From the NCBI RefSeq assembly GCF_021513275.1, contig NZ_CP090978.1:3410001-3474000 (forward strand): a stretch of DNA of 64,000 nucleotides, given 5' to 3'. A program made the position numbers and the translations under genes. The notes beneath the pieces were generated by a model, which saw nothing but the letters and a program-made list of their open reading frames with translations, had not been told where the DNA came from and did not search any database. Origin of the DNA: Paenibacillus hexagrammi (GTDB lineage Bacteria; Bacillota; Bacilli; Paenibacillales; NBRC-103111). Of the stretch, positions 21,372-30,593 are shown in pieces (position 1 is the first letter of the stretch; every line of letters starts with the position of its first letter).

Positions 21372-22395
21372 TTAGGAAATGGAAACGATTTTGCCCGTTG
21401 CTTGGGATTCAAAAGCAGCCAGGATGACATTCAAGGAACGCAAGCCTTCCTCACCGGAGATGCTAGGCGCTTTGCCTTCTTGAATGCAGCTGATGAACTC
21501 ATCGATCACGCCGCTTGAGGTTTGCTTCTCGTTGGTTGCGATTGCGCCTACTTTGTAGCGTTCAACCGTACCGTCTCTCAGTTCAACAATAACTTGATCC
21601 TCTGGGTCTGTACCGATTTTCATAACACCGTTCTCACACCACAGAACCGTGCTGTTGTCTTCACCTTTGTAGTACGTCCAGGATGCAACAAGGGAACCGA
21701 TGGCGCCGCTCTTCATGCGAAGAATGCAAGTTGCATTGTCATCTACATCTGTACCATCTTTATGGATGGTGCCTACGAATGCTGCAACCTCGGAAACCTC
21801 ATCGCTGAGCAGGTATCTGATCAGGTCTGATTTGTGTACACCAAGGTCTCCCATAGCGCCCATGATCGCTTCTCCCTTACGGAAGAACCAGCTCTCGCGG
21901 CCGTCTACACTCCAGCCCTCAGGACCTGGGTGACCGAAGGATGTGCGGAATGTCAGCACTTTTCCAAGTCTGCCCGTCTCCAGGATTTCCTTTGCTTTCA
22001 CGTGCGGAGGCATCAATCTTTGGTTGTGGCCAACCATCAGGAATACGCCGTTCTTTTTTAGCCGCTTCGATCATAGCATTTGACTCAGCTTCCGTCGTAG
22101 CCATCGGCTTCTCTACCAATACGTGTGCTCCAGCATTGGCAGCCGCGATGGAAACCTCTGCGTGAAGATAGTTAGGCGTACATACGCTGACAGCGTCTAC
22201 TTTCTCATTCTTAAGCAATTCTTCGTAGCTGCTATATGCTTTACCGCCATAAGTTTGAGCGTAATGCTCAGCTCTTTCAATAATCGGGTCCGCAAAAGCA
22301 ACCAGCTCAACATTCGGATTCCAACCGTACTCCGGGATATGGCGATGCTTGGAAATGGAGCCGCAACCAATGACGGCAACTCTAACTTTACTCAT
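21372..22395 (-). CDS. Gfo/Idh/MocA-family dehydrogenase, one frameshift
   Basis: An NAD(P)-dependent sugar or cyclitol dehydrogenase. The N-terminal Rossmann fold has VAVIGCGSISKHRHIPEY; the conserved EKPMATT motif is near residue 100; the C-terminal alpha/beta domain has GDLGVHKSDLIRYL with the catalytic-region His. The frame breaks in the T run at 22054-22059 (six for five); correction gives AAKKNGVFLMVGHNQRL and about 341 residues. AGGAGA lies upstream of ATG 22395. It follows a TIM-barrel isomerase gene 40 bases upstream, a common pairing in inositol or rare-sugar catabolism. Substrate unknown. Confidence 0.92.
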
Positions 22396-22434
22396 GATTT
22401 TCTTTATCTCCTTTTATCTTCGAATAATATACGA

Positions 22435-23211
22435 TTATTGGCGCACGCCTGTGTAGTTCTCTTTTACCCAATTCAAGCTATTTGCCACGCTAGTGAGGGG
22501 AGGCTTCTGGCAGTGGTCTTGTTCTACAACCAGCCATTCTGCGCCAGCCTTCTCAGCTGCTTCGATGACCATCTTCAGATCAACCTGGCCAAGTCCAAGC
22601 TCCAAGGTAATGATTTTACCTTCTTCATCTTTGGAGAAATCCTTGAAATGAACCAGCGGCAGACGACCAGCATACTTCGCAATATAAGCCAGAGGATCTT
22701 GGCCTGCAAACTGTACCCAGCATACATCCATTTCCACGTTAATGGCCTTATCACCTGTATTCGCGTACATGGCATCGAACACAAACTCATCCTTGATTTT
22801 AAGATGAAATTCGAAATCATGATTATGATATAAGAACTGCAGACCTTGTTTCTTAGCTTCAGCAGCAAATCCTTCGCAGCGGGAGATGATTTCTTCCCAT
22901 TGCTCGGACGTTTCCCGCTGTTCAGGCATGACGTAAGGGCAGATGATATATTGAGCTCCAAGTGTTTTCAAATAGTCAATCTCGCCTTGAAGATTATCAG
23001 TAAGGCTCGCCAAGCTCACATGGCTGCCGATTGCTTTCAGTCCCAGTTCATCAAGCAGCTGTTTCAGCTTTTCGGCAGGCATGCCGTAGTAACCGGCAAA
23101 CTCCACACCTTCGTATCCTAATTCGGCTACATAACGAAGTGTGCCTTCCATATCTTTTTCCATATCGTCTCTAAGTGTATACAATTGAAGACCAATTCCA
23201 AGACGAGCCAT
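22435..23211 (-). CDS. sugar phosphate isomerase/epimerase (AP endonuclease 2-like TIM barrel)
   Basis: A 258-residue TIM-barrel protein of the xylose-isomerase-like/IolE-IolI group. It opens LGIGLQLYTLRDDMEKD and contains EGVEFAGYYG, FLYHNHDFEF, MDVCWVQFAG and the metal-ligand pattern PLVHFKDF, with Glu, Asp and His residues at the expected strand ends. AAGGAG precedes ATG 23211. It is first in a two-gene operon with the dehydrogenase downstream. The operon is divergent from an AraC regulator, suggesting substrate-induced expression. The reaction is not identifiable from sequence alone. Confidence 0.9.
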   Translation of the reverse strand: MARLGIGLQLYTLRDDMEKDMEGTLRYVAELGYEGVEFAGYYGMPAEKLKQLLDELGLKAIGSHVSLASLTDNLQGEIDYLKTLGAQYIICPYVMPEQRETSEQWEEIISRCEGFAAEAKKQGLQFLYHNHDFEFHLKIKDEFVFDAMYANTGDKAINVEMDVCWVQFAGQDPLAYIAKYAGRLPLVHFKDFSKDEEGKIITLELGLGQVDLKMVIEAAEKAGAEWLVVEQDHCQKPPLTSVANSLNWVKENYTGVRQ

Positions 23212-23353
23212 TTTTACTCCTTCTTTCCATTTGAGCTGTTATTTTGAATCAATAGTGAACCTATTTACCTACATTATAGCGGATTCTGGTTTATTATGAA
23301 CATTCACGATATAATCAAAACATCTCTTATTTGGCTGTGAAAGGTGAATTCCT

Positions 23354-24151
23354 ATGGATATAGAGCTTCTGACCTGTGGATATTCCTACCATATGGAAAG
23401 GTTCGAGGTAAGCAGTAAAAACGGTCTTTCCTCCTATTTATTCCGCCTTCAAACAGAAGGCGTATGCGAAGCGCTTGTCGACGGCAAGATGCGCGAAATT
23501 CAAGCGGGTCACCTGCTGTTGTTCAAACCGACAGATCCCTACGAGCTGAGAATTGACCAATCGCAGGATCACGAGGACGGGAAAATCTCCAGCGGGGATT
23601 ATTATTTGTTCTGCAAAGGCCCATGGATGGACGCTTGGTGGAACAGCAGCCCTAAACCGATGTGCAGCAAGGTAGACCTGGACGCGAGGCTCATCTCTTT
23701 GTGGCGCCAACTGATTTTGGAAAAACGAAGAATGGAAGAAGAAAATGAAGAAATTAGCGGATATCTGCTGAAAGCATTGTGCTTATATTTGGAGCGGGCC
23801 GCTAAAGAAACCATAACGCTGAAGGGCAAGCCCTTTACAGGAACCCGAATGAAGCGCTTTATCGAGGCGCATGCAACCTCCACTTTTAAAATCGAGGATG
23901 TCGCATCCCATGTGGAGCTAAGCGTCTCCCGCGCCGTGCATTTGTTTAAAGAATGCTTCGGGAAAACCATGATCCAATATGCCTTGGAGGTGCGCCTAGC
24001 CATTGCCGTTGAGCGCATGCATGACAGCTCCATGTCCCTGGAGCAGGTCGCCGAAACCTGCGGGTTTGGCAGCTACCCGTACTTTCATCGCGCTTTCAAG
24101 CAAAAATATGGTATCTCCCCGAAATTATTTCGGCAAAATGTCCCGCAATAG
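23354..24151 (+). CDS. AraC-family transcriptional regulator
   Basis: A 265-residue regulator. The N-terminal cupin-like sensor (EALVDGKMREIQAGHLLLFKP) is followed by a helical linker and a C-terminal AraC domain: first HTH FKIEDVASHVELSVSRAVHLF, second HTH MSLEQVAETCGFGSYPYFHRAF, ending KYGISPKLFRQN. It is transcribed divergently from the isomerase/dehydrogenase operon across 142 bases, so it is the probable regulator of that operon. The effector is presumably the sugar they process, which is inference. Confidence 0.92.
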   Translation: MDIELLTCGYSYHMERFEVSSKNGLSSYLFRLQTEGVCEALVDGKMREIQAGHLLLFKPTDPYELRIDQSQDHEDGKISSGDYYLFCKGPWMDAWWNSSPKPMCSKVDLDARLISLWRQLILEKRRMEEENEEISGYLLKALCLYLERAAKETITLKGKPFTGTRMKRFIEAHATSTFKIEDVASHVELSVSRAVHLFKECFGKTMIQYALEVRLAIAVERMHDSSMSLEQVAETCGFGSYPYFHRAFKQKYGISPKLFRQNVPQ

Positions 24152-24364
24152 TTTGTCCAAAAATGAACCTTTACCCAGCAGGTTGCGTCAAATTATCGCT
24201 CTAAAATTTTTTTGCAACATATTGGAACATTTCTTTTAGGAAGCACGTATAAAAAGTAGGTTATTCAACAACTTTGTTTGAAAACTGTAAAACTATTTTA
24301 ATGTTAGATTAATAATTGTCTATTATGCTAGACATATATCCAATTGTTAGGATGGTGGAAGTTA

Positions 24365-24592
24365 ATGAAAATGTTCATCACAATTCACAACAAAACAGTA
24401 CCCGTATACTCTGACGAGAAAAATAGAAAGAAATTCAACCTCTTGAAATCAGCGCTTGAAGCCAAGGTAGTAAAAGGCCGCACGGCCATTAAGAAATGCT
24501 TGGATTCAATTATCAGCATCGAGATCGTCGGATGTGAAGCGATACTGCATTCTCTCAATGAAAGAGACTCGCTAGCATTATCTCTCTATTAA
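24365..24592 (+). CDS. small hypothetical protein, 75 aa
   Basis: A 75-residue basic protein starting MKMFITIHNKTVPVY, with GGTGG upstream of ATG 24365. It shows a beta-strand opening, a Lys-rich helix and a mixed C-terminal half. No family recognised and no signal peptide. It stands alone between an AraC regulator and a convergent DinB gene, after about 210 bases of AT-rich non-coding DNA in which I see nothing else. A strong hairpin terminator follows. Confidence 0.6.
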   Translation: MKMFITIHNKTVPVYSDEKNRKKFNLLKSALEAKVVKGRTAIKKCLDSIISIEIVGCEAILHSLNERDSLALSLY

Positions 24593-24663
24593 TGATATGC
24601 GGGAACAAGCCGCTACATAACTTCATATTAATAAAAGTTATACTTTCTTATCTAGTAAGAAAG

Positions 24664-24718
24664 AAACCGCCCCTTTATCCCTAGACTGAGCACAGTCATG
24701 GAGAAGGAGCGGTTTTTT
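24664..24718. terminator. bidirectional terminator
   Basis: AACCGCCCCTT pairs with AAGGAGCGGTT (one bulge) and an inner GACTG/CAGTC stem caps it. T6 follows on the plus strand and a T-rich tract on the minus strand. It serves the small gene and the convergent DinB gene. Confidence 0.85.
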
Positions 24719-24722
24719 GTAA

Positions 24723-25241
24723 TTATGACAGATATTTATCGCGCAGCACATTCATATGATGCTGAGCATGCCCTGCAAGTGTATAAGCAATGGCACGGGC
24801 CGAAATTTCGTTATCGTTAACCAGTCCTTTGCGCAGCCATGCTTGATCGGTGATGGTTGTGAGAAGTGTTAGTGTAGCTTTGCGAACCGCTCTAAAATCA
24901 GCTAGTAGCGTCTCAAGAGTAAGCTCTGAGAAAGCGGCTGACTGAATAAACGAATCCTGGTCAAAACCCGGCAGCGAGATATCCGAATCTCCTCGTGCAA
25001 TTCGCAGCAATCGATAACTCATCACACGTTCCGTATCCGTTATATGTCCAATAATTTCCTTGATGCTCCACTTACCAGGAGCGTACGCATAGCTGCCCTG
25101 TTCTTCAGAAACTTCCGCAAACAAAGCGTTCAGTTCTTCAAGCTGCTTAGCTAAATAGGAGATATAATCTCCATCTGGAACAAGATGAATATAGCCGCTG
25201 ACATAAGGATAATACTCCGTGCTATCCGGTCGATTCAGCAT
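24723..25241 (-). CDS. DinB-family protein
   Basis: A 172-residue DinB/YfiT-like four-helix bundle. Metal-ligand histidines are visible in WSIKEIIGHITDTERVM and in the C-terminal LAGHAQHHMNVL, the family's HxxxH arrangement. Members are metal-binding and often act as thiol-dependent transferases or hydrolases; the reaction here is unknown. It stands alone on the minus strand, convergent with a small unknown gene. Length is normal. Confidence 0.88.
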   Translation of the reverse strand: MLNRPDSTEYYPYVSGYIHLVPDGDYISYLAKQLEELNALFAEVSEEQGSYAYAPGKWSIKEIIGHITDTERVMSYRLLRIARGDSDISLPGFDQDSFIQSAAFSELTLETLLADFRAVRKATLTLLTTITDQAWLRKGLVNDNEISARAIAYTLAGHAQHHMNVLRDKYLS

Positions 25242-25355
25242 ATGTCCATGAACTCCTCTCTCTATAGAAAGATTAATAGCTACTTCTATATTAGCTTAAG
25301 ATCAGCTGAATTCCAATCTTTGCTAGAGAGCGAAATGCATCACACTAACATTGAA

Positions 25356-27562
25356 CTATGACTCCCAGTTCGACGATGACTCTATCTTTCTCAGCAGCCA
25401 CACCTTGCTTTGAAAGTCGCCGTGAAGGCCGGATACCGGAAGGCCGGCATACAACAGATGATCACCCGGATATACGATTCCGTCGATTTCATAATCCGCA
25501 GCAGGGTCAAGCCCTTTGAGCCGCAGCCATGTCAGCGGCGGATTAGGCTCAGCCAGCACACGGAAGTAGAAGGCAATCGCTTCCGTTTTATCTTCCGCCA
25601 CGATCATCCAAGCGGTCTCATTGCCTTCGAAAGGGCTCAAAAGCCTATACATGGCTCCGAATTGTACCAGAGGCCTGATATTCTTGTATGTGGCGATTTG
25701 TTGTTTGACCGCCTCCTGCTCTTCGACCGTGAACTTGGTCAGATCAAGCTCATATCCAAAGTTACCAGACATGGCGACATGTCCTCGCATCTCCAGTGAA
25801 GTATCTCGATGCACCTGATGGTTCGGCACGGCGGACACATGAGCCCCCATCGTACTTACCGGATATACCAGGCTTGTGCCGTACTGGATCTTCAAGCGGC
25901 TCACGGCATCTGTGTTGTCGCTTGTCCATGTCTGAGGCATGTAATACAGAATACCTGGGTCAAAACGTCCTCCTCCTCCGGAACAGCTTTCAAAAAGGAT
26001 ATGAGGAAATTCGGAGGTAATCTGCTCCATGACCTTATATAGCCCAAGCATGTAGCGATGCGCGGTCTCCCGCTGACGCTCTGGCGGAAGTGCGGCCGAG
26101 CCGATCTCCGTCATATTACGGTTCATATCCCATTTCACGTAGGTGATCGGCGCGCTTCGAAGAATATCCCCGATCATTCGAACGATCTCTGCGCACACAT
26201 CCTCACGCGAAAAATCTAGGATCAGCTGCTGGCGTCCTTCCGTTCTCCGGCGATTTGGAACATGCAGGCACCAATCCGGGTGCTTCCGGTACAGATCGCT
26301 GTTGGGTGAAACCATCTCCGGCTCAAACCACAAGCCGAACTGCAAGCCCAACTGGTTGACTCTACCGGCCAAATCATGGAGCCCCCTGGCAATTTGGCTT
26401 GATCGACGTACCAATCTCCAAGTGAGCTATTGTCGCTGTCTCGTTTGCCGAACCAACCGTCATCGAGCACAAACAGCTCTATACCCAGCTCCTTCCCTGC
26501 CTTCGCAATACTCTCAATCTTCTCCGCGTTGAATTGAAAATAAGTCGCCTCCCAGTTATTAACCAGAACCGGTCGTGTTCGGTCACGGAATTCACCTCGG
26601 CATAACCGGGTCCGATACAGTTTATGATACGTTCGAGACATATCTCCGAGCCCATCGGATGCATACACCATGACGGCCTCCGGTGTTTGAAACGACTCTC
26701 CTGGCTGCAGCAGCCAGCTGAAATCGAACGGATTGATCCCGACGGATACCCTGGTATTCCCGTAAGGCTCCACTTCCGCATGAGCAGCAAAGTTTCCGCT
26801 GTACACGAGACTAAAGCCGTATACTTCTCCGTGATCCTCATTGGCATCCTTAGACAACAGTGCGATAAACGGGTTATGCTGGTGGCTGCTTGCTCCGCGG
26901 CGGCTTTCCACAGTTATTTTGCCAGGCGCTAGCGCTCTGCGTTCCAAGTGACGTTCTCTGGCCCAGCTTCCGGAAAGCTGAAGCAGATCGAACTGGCTGC
27001 TCTTGAAATCTACACTCATACTCAGCGCCCGCAGCAGCTTGATATCTTCGCTTCCCCCGTTGATAAACTTGACGGATCTTGCAATAGCAGCGTGCTCTTC
27101 AAATACGGTGTACATGAGAACAACACGCAGGCCCGTAACGTTATCGATCAGCTCCAGCTCCAGTGTTTGCGCTTCCTCGTCAATCTCTGTATAGGTAGCA
27201 GGAAGCCCTTCCAGCTTCGGTTTGCCCGAATAAATGCGATGAGCTTGATAGACAAGCTCCGAGATGGTGGAACCGTTTTGCAAAGCTGTCTGATACGCGG
27301 GCTCACGAAAATCGCTGGTCCCATAAGCCGGATATTCCTGAGGCAGTGTATCCAGTGAAATCGTACGATCCTCCGGCAAAGGATTTGGTGAGAACGAGCA
27401 CCTCTCCACATATTGCAGGATGAACGGCAGCTGTCCGGGACGAATGCTTTTTCCCCAGTAAACATGAGCAGGATACATGTTTTTTACAATTTGAATGACA
27501 TAGCTAATCTCTTTGTTCTGCAAGTGAAACAATTGATTTTGCGAATCATAGGTAATGCTCAT
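25356..27562 (-). CDS. GH36 alpha-galactosidase, one frameshift
   Basis: Releases terminal alpha-galactose from oligosaccharides such as raffinose or melibiose. The large N-terminal beta-supersandwich is followed by the barrel with LGIELFVLDDGWFGKRDSD, the nucleophile region YVKWDMNRNMTE and the acid/base region GRFDPGILYYMPQTWTSDNTDA. The frame breaks in the C run at 26382-26386 (five for six on the coding strand); correction gives KLPGGLHDLAGRVNQLG and a protein of about 735 residues, normal for GH36. GGAGGGA precedes ATG 27562. No signal peptide, so the substrate must be imported. No transporter is adjacent. Confidence 0.94.
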
Positions 27563-27760
27563 ACTATCCCTCCAAACAAATATGCTTATATTATCTTACT
27601 TTCCAGTCGGCAGCACTATGGACAAATTCCGTTTTCCTATGGAGAAATGTAGTTTAAGCTGTTTAAAGGGATGCATGCAGTCAAGCAGCTAGAAGGAGAA
27701 TTGTAAGTAGGGAAGCAATTATATTACAATGGACACACGACTGAGATTGAGGGGGCAACT

Positions 27761-28066
27761 ATGTATATCGTACATTCAACCTTCGCTGTCCCGGAACTTA
27801 AGGCAGACGAAGTGATTCAAATTTATCGGAACCGGTCCAGATCGGTTGATCAGGCGGAAGGCTTTCTCCAATTTTTACTTCTTCAAGATGAAGCAAGACC
27901 TGGAGAACTGACCGTACATATGGAGTGGGAAACGAAAGAGCATTATCTTGCTTGGGTGACCAGCAGTGAATTCAAGAAAATCCATGAGCTCGAAAAGAAA
28001 TATCCGGATCAAGAACTCGCGAACATTATCCCGACAATTCATAAATATAAGGTTGTGGCCAAGTAA
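27761..28066 (+). CDS. antibiotic biosynthesis monooxygenase (ABM) domain protein, HmoA/HmoB-like
   Basis: A 101-residue ABM ferredoxin-like fold protein (VHSTFAVPELKADEVIQIY, GFLQFLLLQDEARPGELTVHMEW, HYLAWVTSSEFKKIHE). Small Firmicute ABM proteins of this type include the heme-degrading monooxygenases HmoA/HmoB and IsdG. Whether this one binds heme cannot be told; a His in the C-terminal helix region is present. The stop codon overlaps the next ATG (TAATG), so it is translationally coupled to an unknown helical protein. Confidence 0.8.
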   Translation: MYIVHSTFAVPELKADEVIQIYRNRSRSVDQAEGFLQFLLLQDEARPGELTVHMEWETKEHYLAWVTSSEFKKIHELEKKYPDQELANIIPTIHKYKVVAK

Positions 28067-28422
28067 TGGAACATCTTAACACACATACCTACGCTGACAT
28101 CATTCAACTAATTACCGAGGAAATCTATGAAGCAGACCCTTCACTTCTGGAAAAATACGGGGAGCGCGGCAAGCAAAAATGCAAAGAAGATAATGAACAC
28201 CACTTCAAGCATTTGGAGACGGCTTATGCCTTGCAAAGCAAGCAGGTTTTCATCGACTATGCCATATGGCTGAACGGTATTCTGCAAAAGCATGGCATGT
28301 CGGCACAGCATCTCATTGAAAATTTCGAACGTATAGCCAGGCACATTTCGGGACGTGTCGAGCCCGAGAAGGAGATCAAATTTCTCGCTTATTTGCAGGA
28401 AGGCATCCGCGCCATTGAATAA
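28066..28422 (+). CDS. unknown helical protein coupled to ABM monooxygenase
   Basis: A 118-residue, almost entirely helical, charged protein with conserved-looking blocks YEADPSLLEKYGERGKQKC, EDNEHHFKHLETAYAL and FIDYAIWLNGILQKHGM. The HH pair and EDN could bind metal or a cofactor, which is speculation. I do not recognise the family. Its start overlaps the stop of the ABM gene by one base, implying joint function. A hairpin terminator follows. Confidence 0.72.
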   Translation: MEHLNTHTYADIIQLITEEIYEADPSLLEKYGERGKQKCKEDNEHHFKHLETAYALQSKQVFIDYAIWLNGILQKHGMSAQHLIENFERIARHISGRVEPEKEIKFLAYLQEGIRAIE

Positions 28423-28435
28423 TGGATATTGGCTC

Positions 28436-28487
28436 AAGGACACCTCTCAGGAGGGCCTTATGCCCAACTAACTACAATGTCCTTTTT
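28436..28487 (+). terminator. terminator in convergent gap
   Basis: AAGGACA pairs with TGTCCTT, with an inner CCTCTCAGGAGG hairpin, followed by T5 on the plus strand. It lies just before the fosB stop on the opposite strand. Confidence 0.6.
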
Positions 28488-28492
28488 CCGAT

Positions 28493-28933
28493 TCAATCTT
28501 GACTTCCGGACTTATCGTAGAAAGTCATATGATGCATCTCATCCTTGTAGTATTCAAGCCGGTCTTGCAAAGTGCCTGTATGCAGCTCAAACTTATGACC
28601 GTCAGGATCCTGAAAATAAATGGACAATCCATCCCTCTCATGGCGCGCTCTGCCCGTCAAAATCTGCACACCCAGCTCGGCGAACCGCTCCAGATATGCT
28701 TCATAGTCCTCTTTGTCTATGGTGAAGGCGATATGCGTATACGATTGATGAATCTCACGACGAGGAATGTCTTCCTCTACATTTAATGCTAGCCAGAGAC
28801 CGTTCAAATCAAAATATGCCAGCTTGCGCCCTTTGACAAGCAACTTCGCTCCCAGCACTTGTTGGTAGAAATGAATGGACCTCTCGAGGTCAGAAACAGA
28901 AAACAGGAAATGATTGATACCCTGCAGCTTCAT
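28493..28933 (-). CDS. fosB: metallothiol transferase FosB (fosfomycin resistance)
   Basis: A 146-residue glyoxalase/VOC-fold enzyme that adds bacillithiol or cysteine to fosfomycin. The three metal ligands are at H8 (GINHFLF), H67 (YTHIAF) and E116 (GHKFELHTG). The substrate-loop segment [13 protein letters not shown] is present. I chose ATG 28933 because AAGGAG lies seven bases upstream; an earlier in-frame start overlaps that site. Chromosomal fosB is usual in spore-forming Firmicutes, and nothing here suggests recent acquisition. Confidence 0.94.
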   Translation of the reverse strand: MKLQGINHFLFSVSDLERSIHFYQQVLGAKLLVKGRKLAYFDLNGLWLALNVEEDIPRREIHQSYTHIAFTIDKEDYEAYLERFAELGVQILTGRARHERDGLSIYFQDPDGHKFELHTGTLQDRLEYYKDEMHHMTFYDKSGSQD

Positions 28934-28998
28934 TCGGTTACTCCTTTTCAAATCATAGTTATGATATACAATAGCCCAAGATTGGAGATCACGGAAAT

Positions 28999-29190
28999 AT
29001 GAGAACAGAAAGCCAAATCAAACGTAAACGAAATGAGCTCGTGAGCCAGCGGCAGGCGCTAGAATCCCGAACCGAGCAAGCTGGATCATCAGCAGAAACA
29101 GATTCGCTAAAGCTTCAAGCAGAGCGTTTGAGCGATATGATCGATATGCTGGAATGGGTGCTGAATGAGCCCTCAGGAAGCTATCATTAG
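28999..29190 (+). CDS. small coiled-coil protein, 63 aa
   Basis: A 63-residue highly charged protein with heptad-like helices ([37 protein letters not shown]). It probably forms a coiled-coil hairpin. It is divergent from fosB with a 65-base gap. No family recognised. A weak ribosome binding site (GGAGATCACGG) precedes ATG 28999. Confidence 0.6.
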   Translation: MRTESQIKRKRNELVSQRQALESRTEQAGSSAETDSLKLQAERLSDMIDMLEWVLNEPSGSYH

Positions 29191-29210
29191 TCGGTACCAG
29201 CTCACAAAAA

Positions 29211-29239
29211 GAAAAAAGGAGAGCGCCTTTCTCTCTCCT
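29211..29239 (-). terminator. terminator (minus-strand direction)
   Basis: AGGAGAG (29217-29223) pairs with CTCTCCT (29233-29239) around a 9-nt loop. On the minus strand it is followed by T6. It lies beyond repeat copy B downstream of the GNAT gene. Confidence 0.6.
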
Positions 29240-29264
29240 CTGCCTGTTGATTTTTTTTCCAATA

Positions 29265-29373
29265 CTGTTGACATATGGTTATTCGATCGAAATAAATGCA
29301 TCTAAGCTAACAACAAACTGTCGAAGGCAACCGCTACGTTACTCCGAAAACTATGGAGCTCTCCAATGCTCCT
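29265..29373. repeat. dispersed intergenic repeat, copy B
   Basis: Second copy of the element at 21192-21305. It starts CTGTTGACAT and contains AACAAACTGTCGAAGGC, CTACG, CTCCGAAAACTATGGAG and CTCTCCA. It ends at the GNAT stop codon. Identity to copy A is roughly three quarters by eye. The internal inverted repeat is weaker than in copy A. Confidence 0.72.
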
Positions 29374-29829
29374 TCAACTATCCTCTTCTTCCACCTCATA
29401 CCTGCATAGAAAACGTTCCATCCCAGAAACCTTCTCCCCCAAGCTGATGATCACGAATCCAATACTCCGATAAAAGTCCACAGCTTCTTCATCCGTCTCC
29501 GCCAATAGTAAGGACGGCTTCAGCAGCTCAATCGTTTCCAGAATGATTCCGCGCCCAAAGCCTGCTCCTCGACTATCCGGCTTAACCGCAATATGAGTAA
29601 TCGTGAGTGTCCGCTGCTCGTCCATCCGAAATCCGATGAGACCGACCAAATAATCCTCAGACACATAACCGTACAACGAGAGCCCGCTGTCCGTTTGGTA
29701 CTCCTGAACGACCTCATCTATACGGTCGGGGTCGGGAAACACGCTGCAGCCCAGCAATTCTTGAATTTCAGCTTCTTGCAATTTGGATTTGATATCAATC
29801 AGTGTTGCTTCATGTACTGTATCTGTCAT
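29374..29829 (-). CDS. GNAT-family N-acetyltransferase
   Basis: A 151-residue acetyltransferase with the acetyl-CoA binding motif A (LTITHIAVKPDSRGAGFGRGII, with the R/Q-x-x-G-x-G/A pattern as RGAGFG) and the C-terminal DFYRSIGF motif B. Acceptor unknown. It lies 33 bases downstream of a HAD hydrolase gene on the same strand and may share its transcript. Its stop abuts repeat copy B. Confidence 0.9.
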   Translation of the reverse strand: MTDTVHEATLIDIKSKLQEAEIQELLGCSVFPDPDRIDEVVQEYQTDSGLSLYGYVSEDYLVGLIGFRMDEQRTLTITHIAVKPDSRGAGFGRGIILETIELLKPSLLLAETDEEAVDFYRSIGFVIISLGEKVSGMERFLCRYEVEEEDS

Positions 29830-29862
29830 ATCGTTACACCTGCACTCCTTTGAAATTAGTTA

Positions 29863-30519
29863 TCAAATATGTCTTACCAAGTCGAGCAAATCCGAAATCT
29901 CAGCTATAGGTACAACACCCTTCTCCGCCAAATCCTGCTGATGGGATACATAATGGATAAAGAGAACGCCTGCATCCGTTGCAGCCCTGCCGTCAATCCA
30001 TGAATCCCCGACGAATACCCATTCTTCAGGGGATAACTCCGGGAATTGCCGCGTCGCATAGTCACAACCGGATGGAGACGGCTTCAAAGACTGCATCTGT
30101 TCTCTTCCTACAATCATGTGAAAGTATGAGGCGATAGAGGTTGTCTCCAGTGCTATTCTAGCTGCCTCCTGAGCATTGTTCGTTACAATGACCAAGACAT
30201 AGCGATGCACCAGCAGGTCCAACAGTTCTCGCGCGTGCTCCTCCAGGTCAGCTCCATCCATACCGATGATCTCGTAATGTGAGGCTATATCCATAGCAGC
30301 CTGATACAGGGAATCACTGATGCCTTGCTGCTTGGCATGCTCAATGATGGTCGAAGTCGTATGCTGATGGATCGAAAAATCCTCCGGGAGCACCCGCTCG
30401 CTGATAAAAAAACGGGCAATTTCCTGCTTCATAGCTGCAAAATCAATATTAGATTTGAGTAGTGTGTTATCCATATCAAACATGATGCCGCGAACGCTTC
30501 CTTTTCGTTCCACTGCCAT
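29863..30519 (-). CDS. HAD-superfamily hydrolase (PGP/beta-phosphoglucomutase-like)
   Basis: A 218-residue HAD hydrolase. Motif I is FDMDNTLLKSN (nucleophile Asp), motif II VIVTNN, motif III the Lys of LKPSPSG and motif IV FVGDSWIDGRAATDAG. The helical cap inserted after motif I is type C1. The likely substrate is a small phosphate ester; which one cannot be told. Probably co-transcribed with the GNAT gene downstream. Confidence 0.92.
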   Translation of the reverse strand: MAVERKGSVRGIMFDMDNTLLKSNIDFAAMKQEIARFFISERVLPEDFSIHQHTTSTIIEHAKQQGISDSLYQAAMDIASHYEIIGMDGADLEEHARELLDLLVHRYVLVIVTNNAQEAARIALETTSIASYFHMIVGREQMQSLKPSPSGCDYATRQFPELSPEEWVFVGDSWIDGRAATDAGVLFIHYVSHQQDLAEKGVVPIAEISDLLDLVRHI

Positions 30520-30593
30520 CCTCCCTTACCATTTTGCAAGTAGATTATAGTGAACAAAAGGACAGCTGGCAAGTTATACCCGACTCGTACTTC

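Noticed and set aside
21385..21400. TGGAAACGATTTTG resembling a CcpA cre site
   Set aside because: It falls at the 3' end of the dehydrogenase coding sequence, matches the consensus imperfectly, and is not near a promoter.
28493..28933. fosB as an acquired resistance gene
   Set aside because: No mobile element, composition shift or flanking repeat marks it as acquired; chromosomal fosB is usual in this group.
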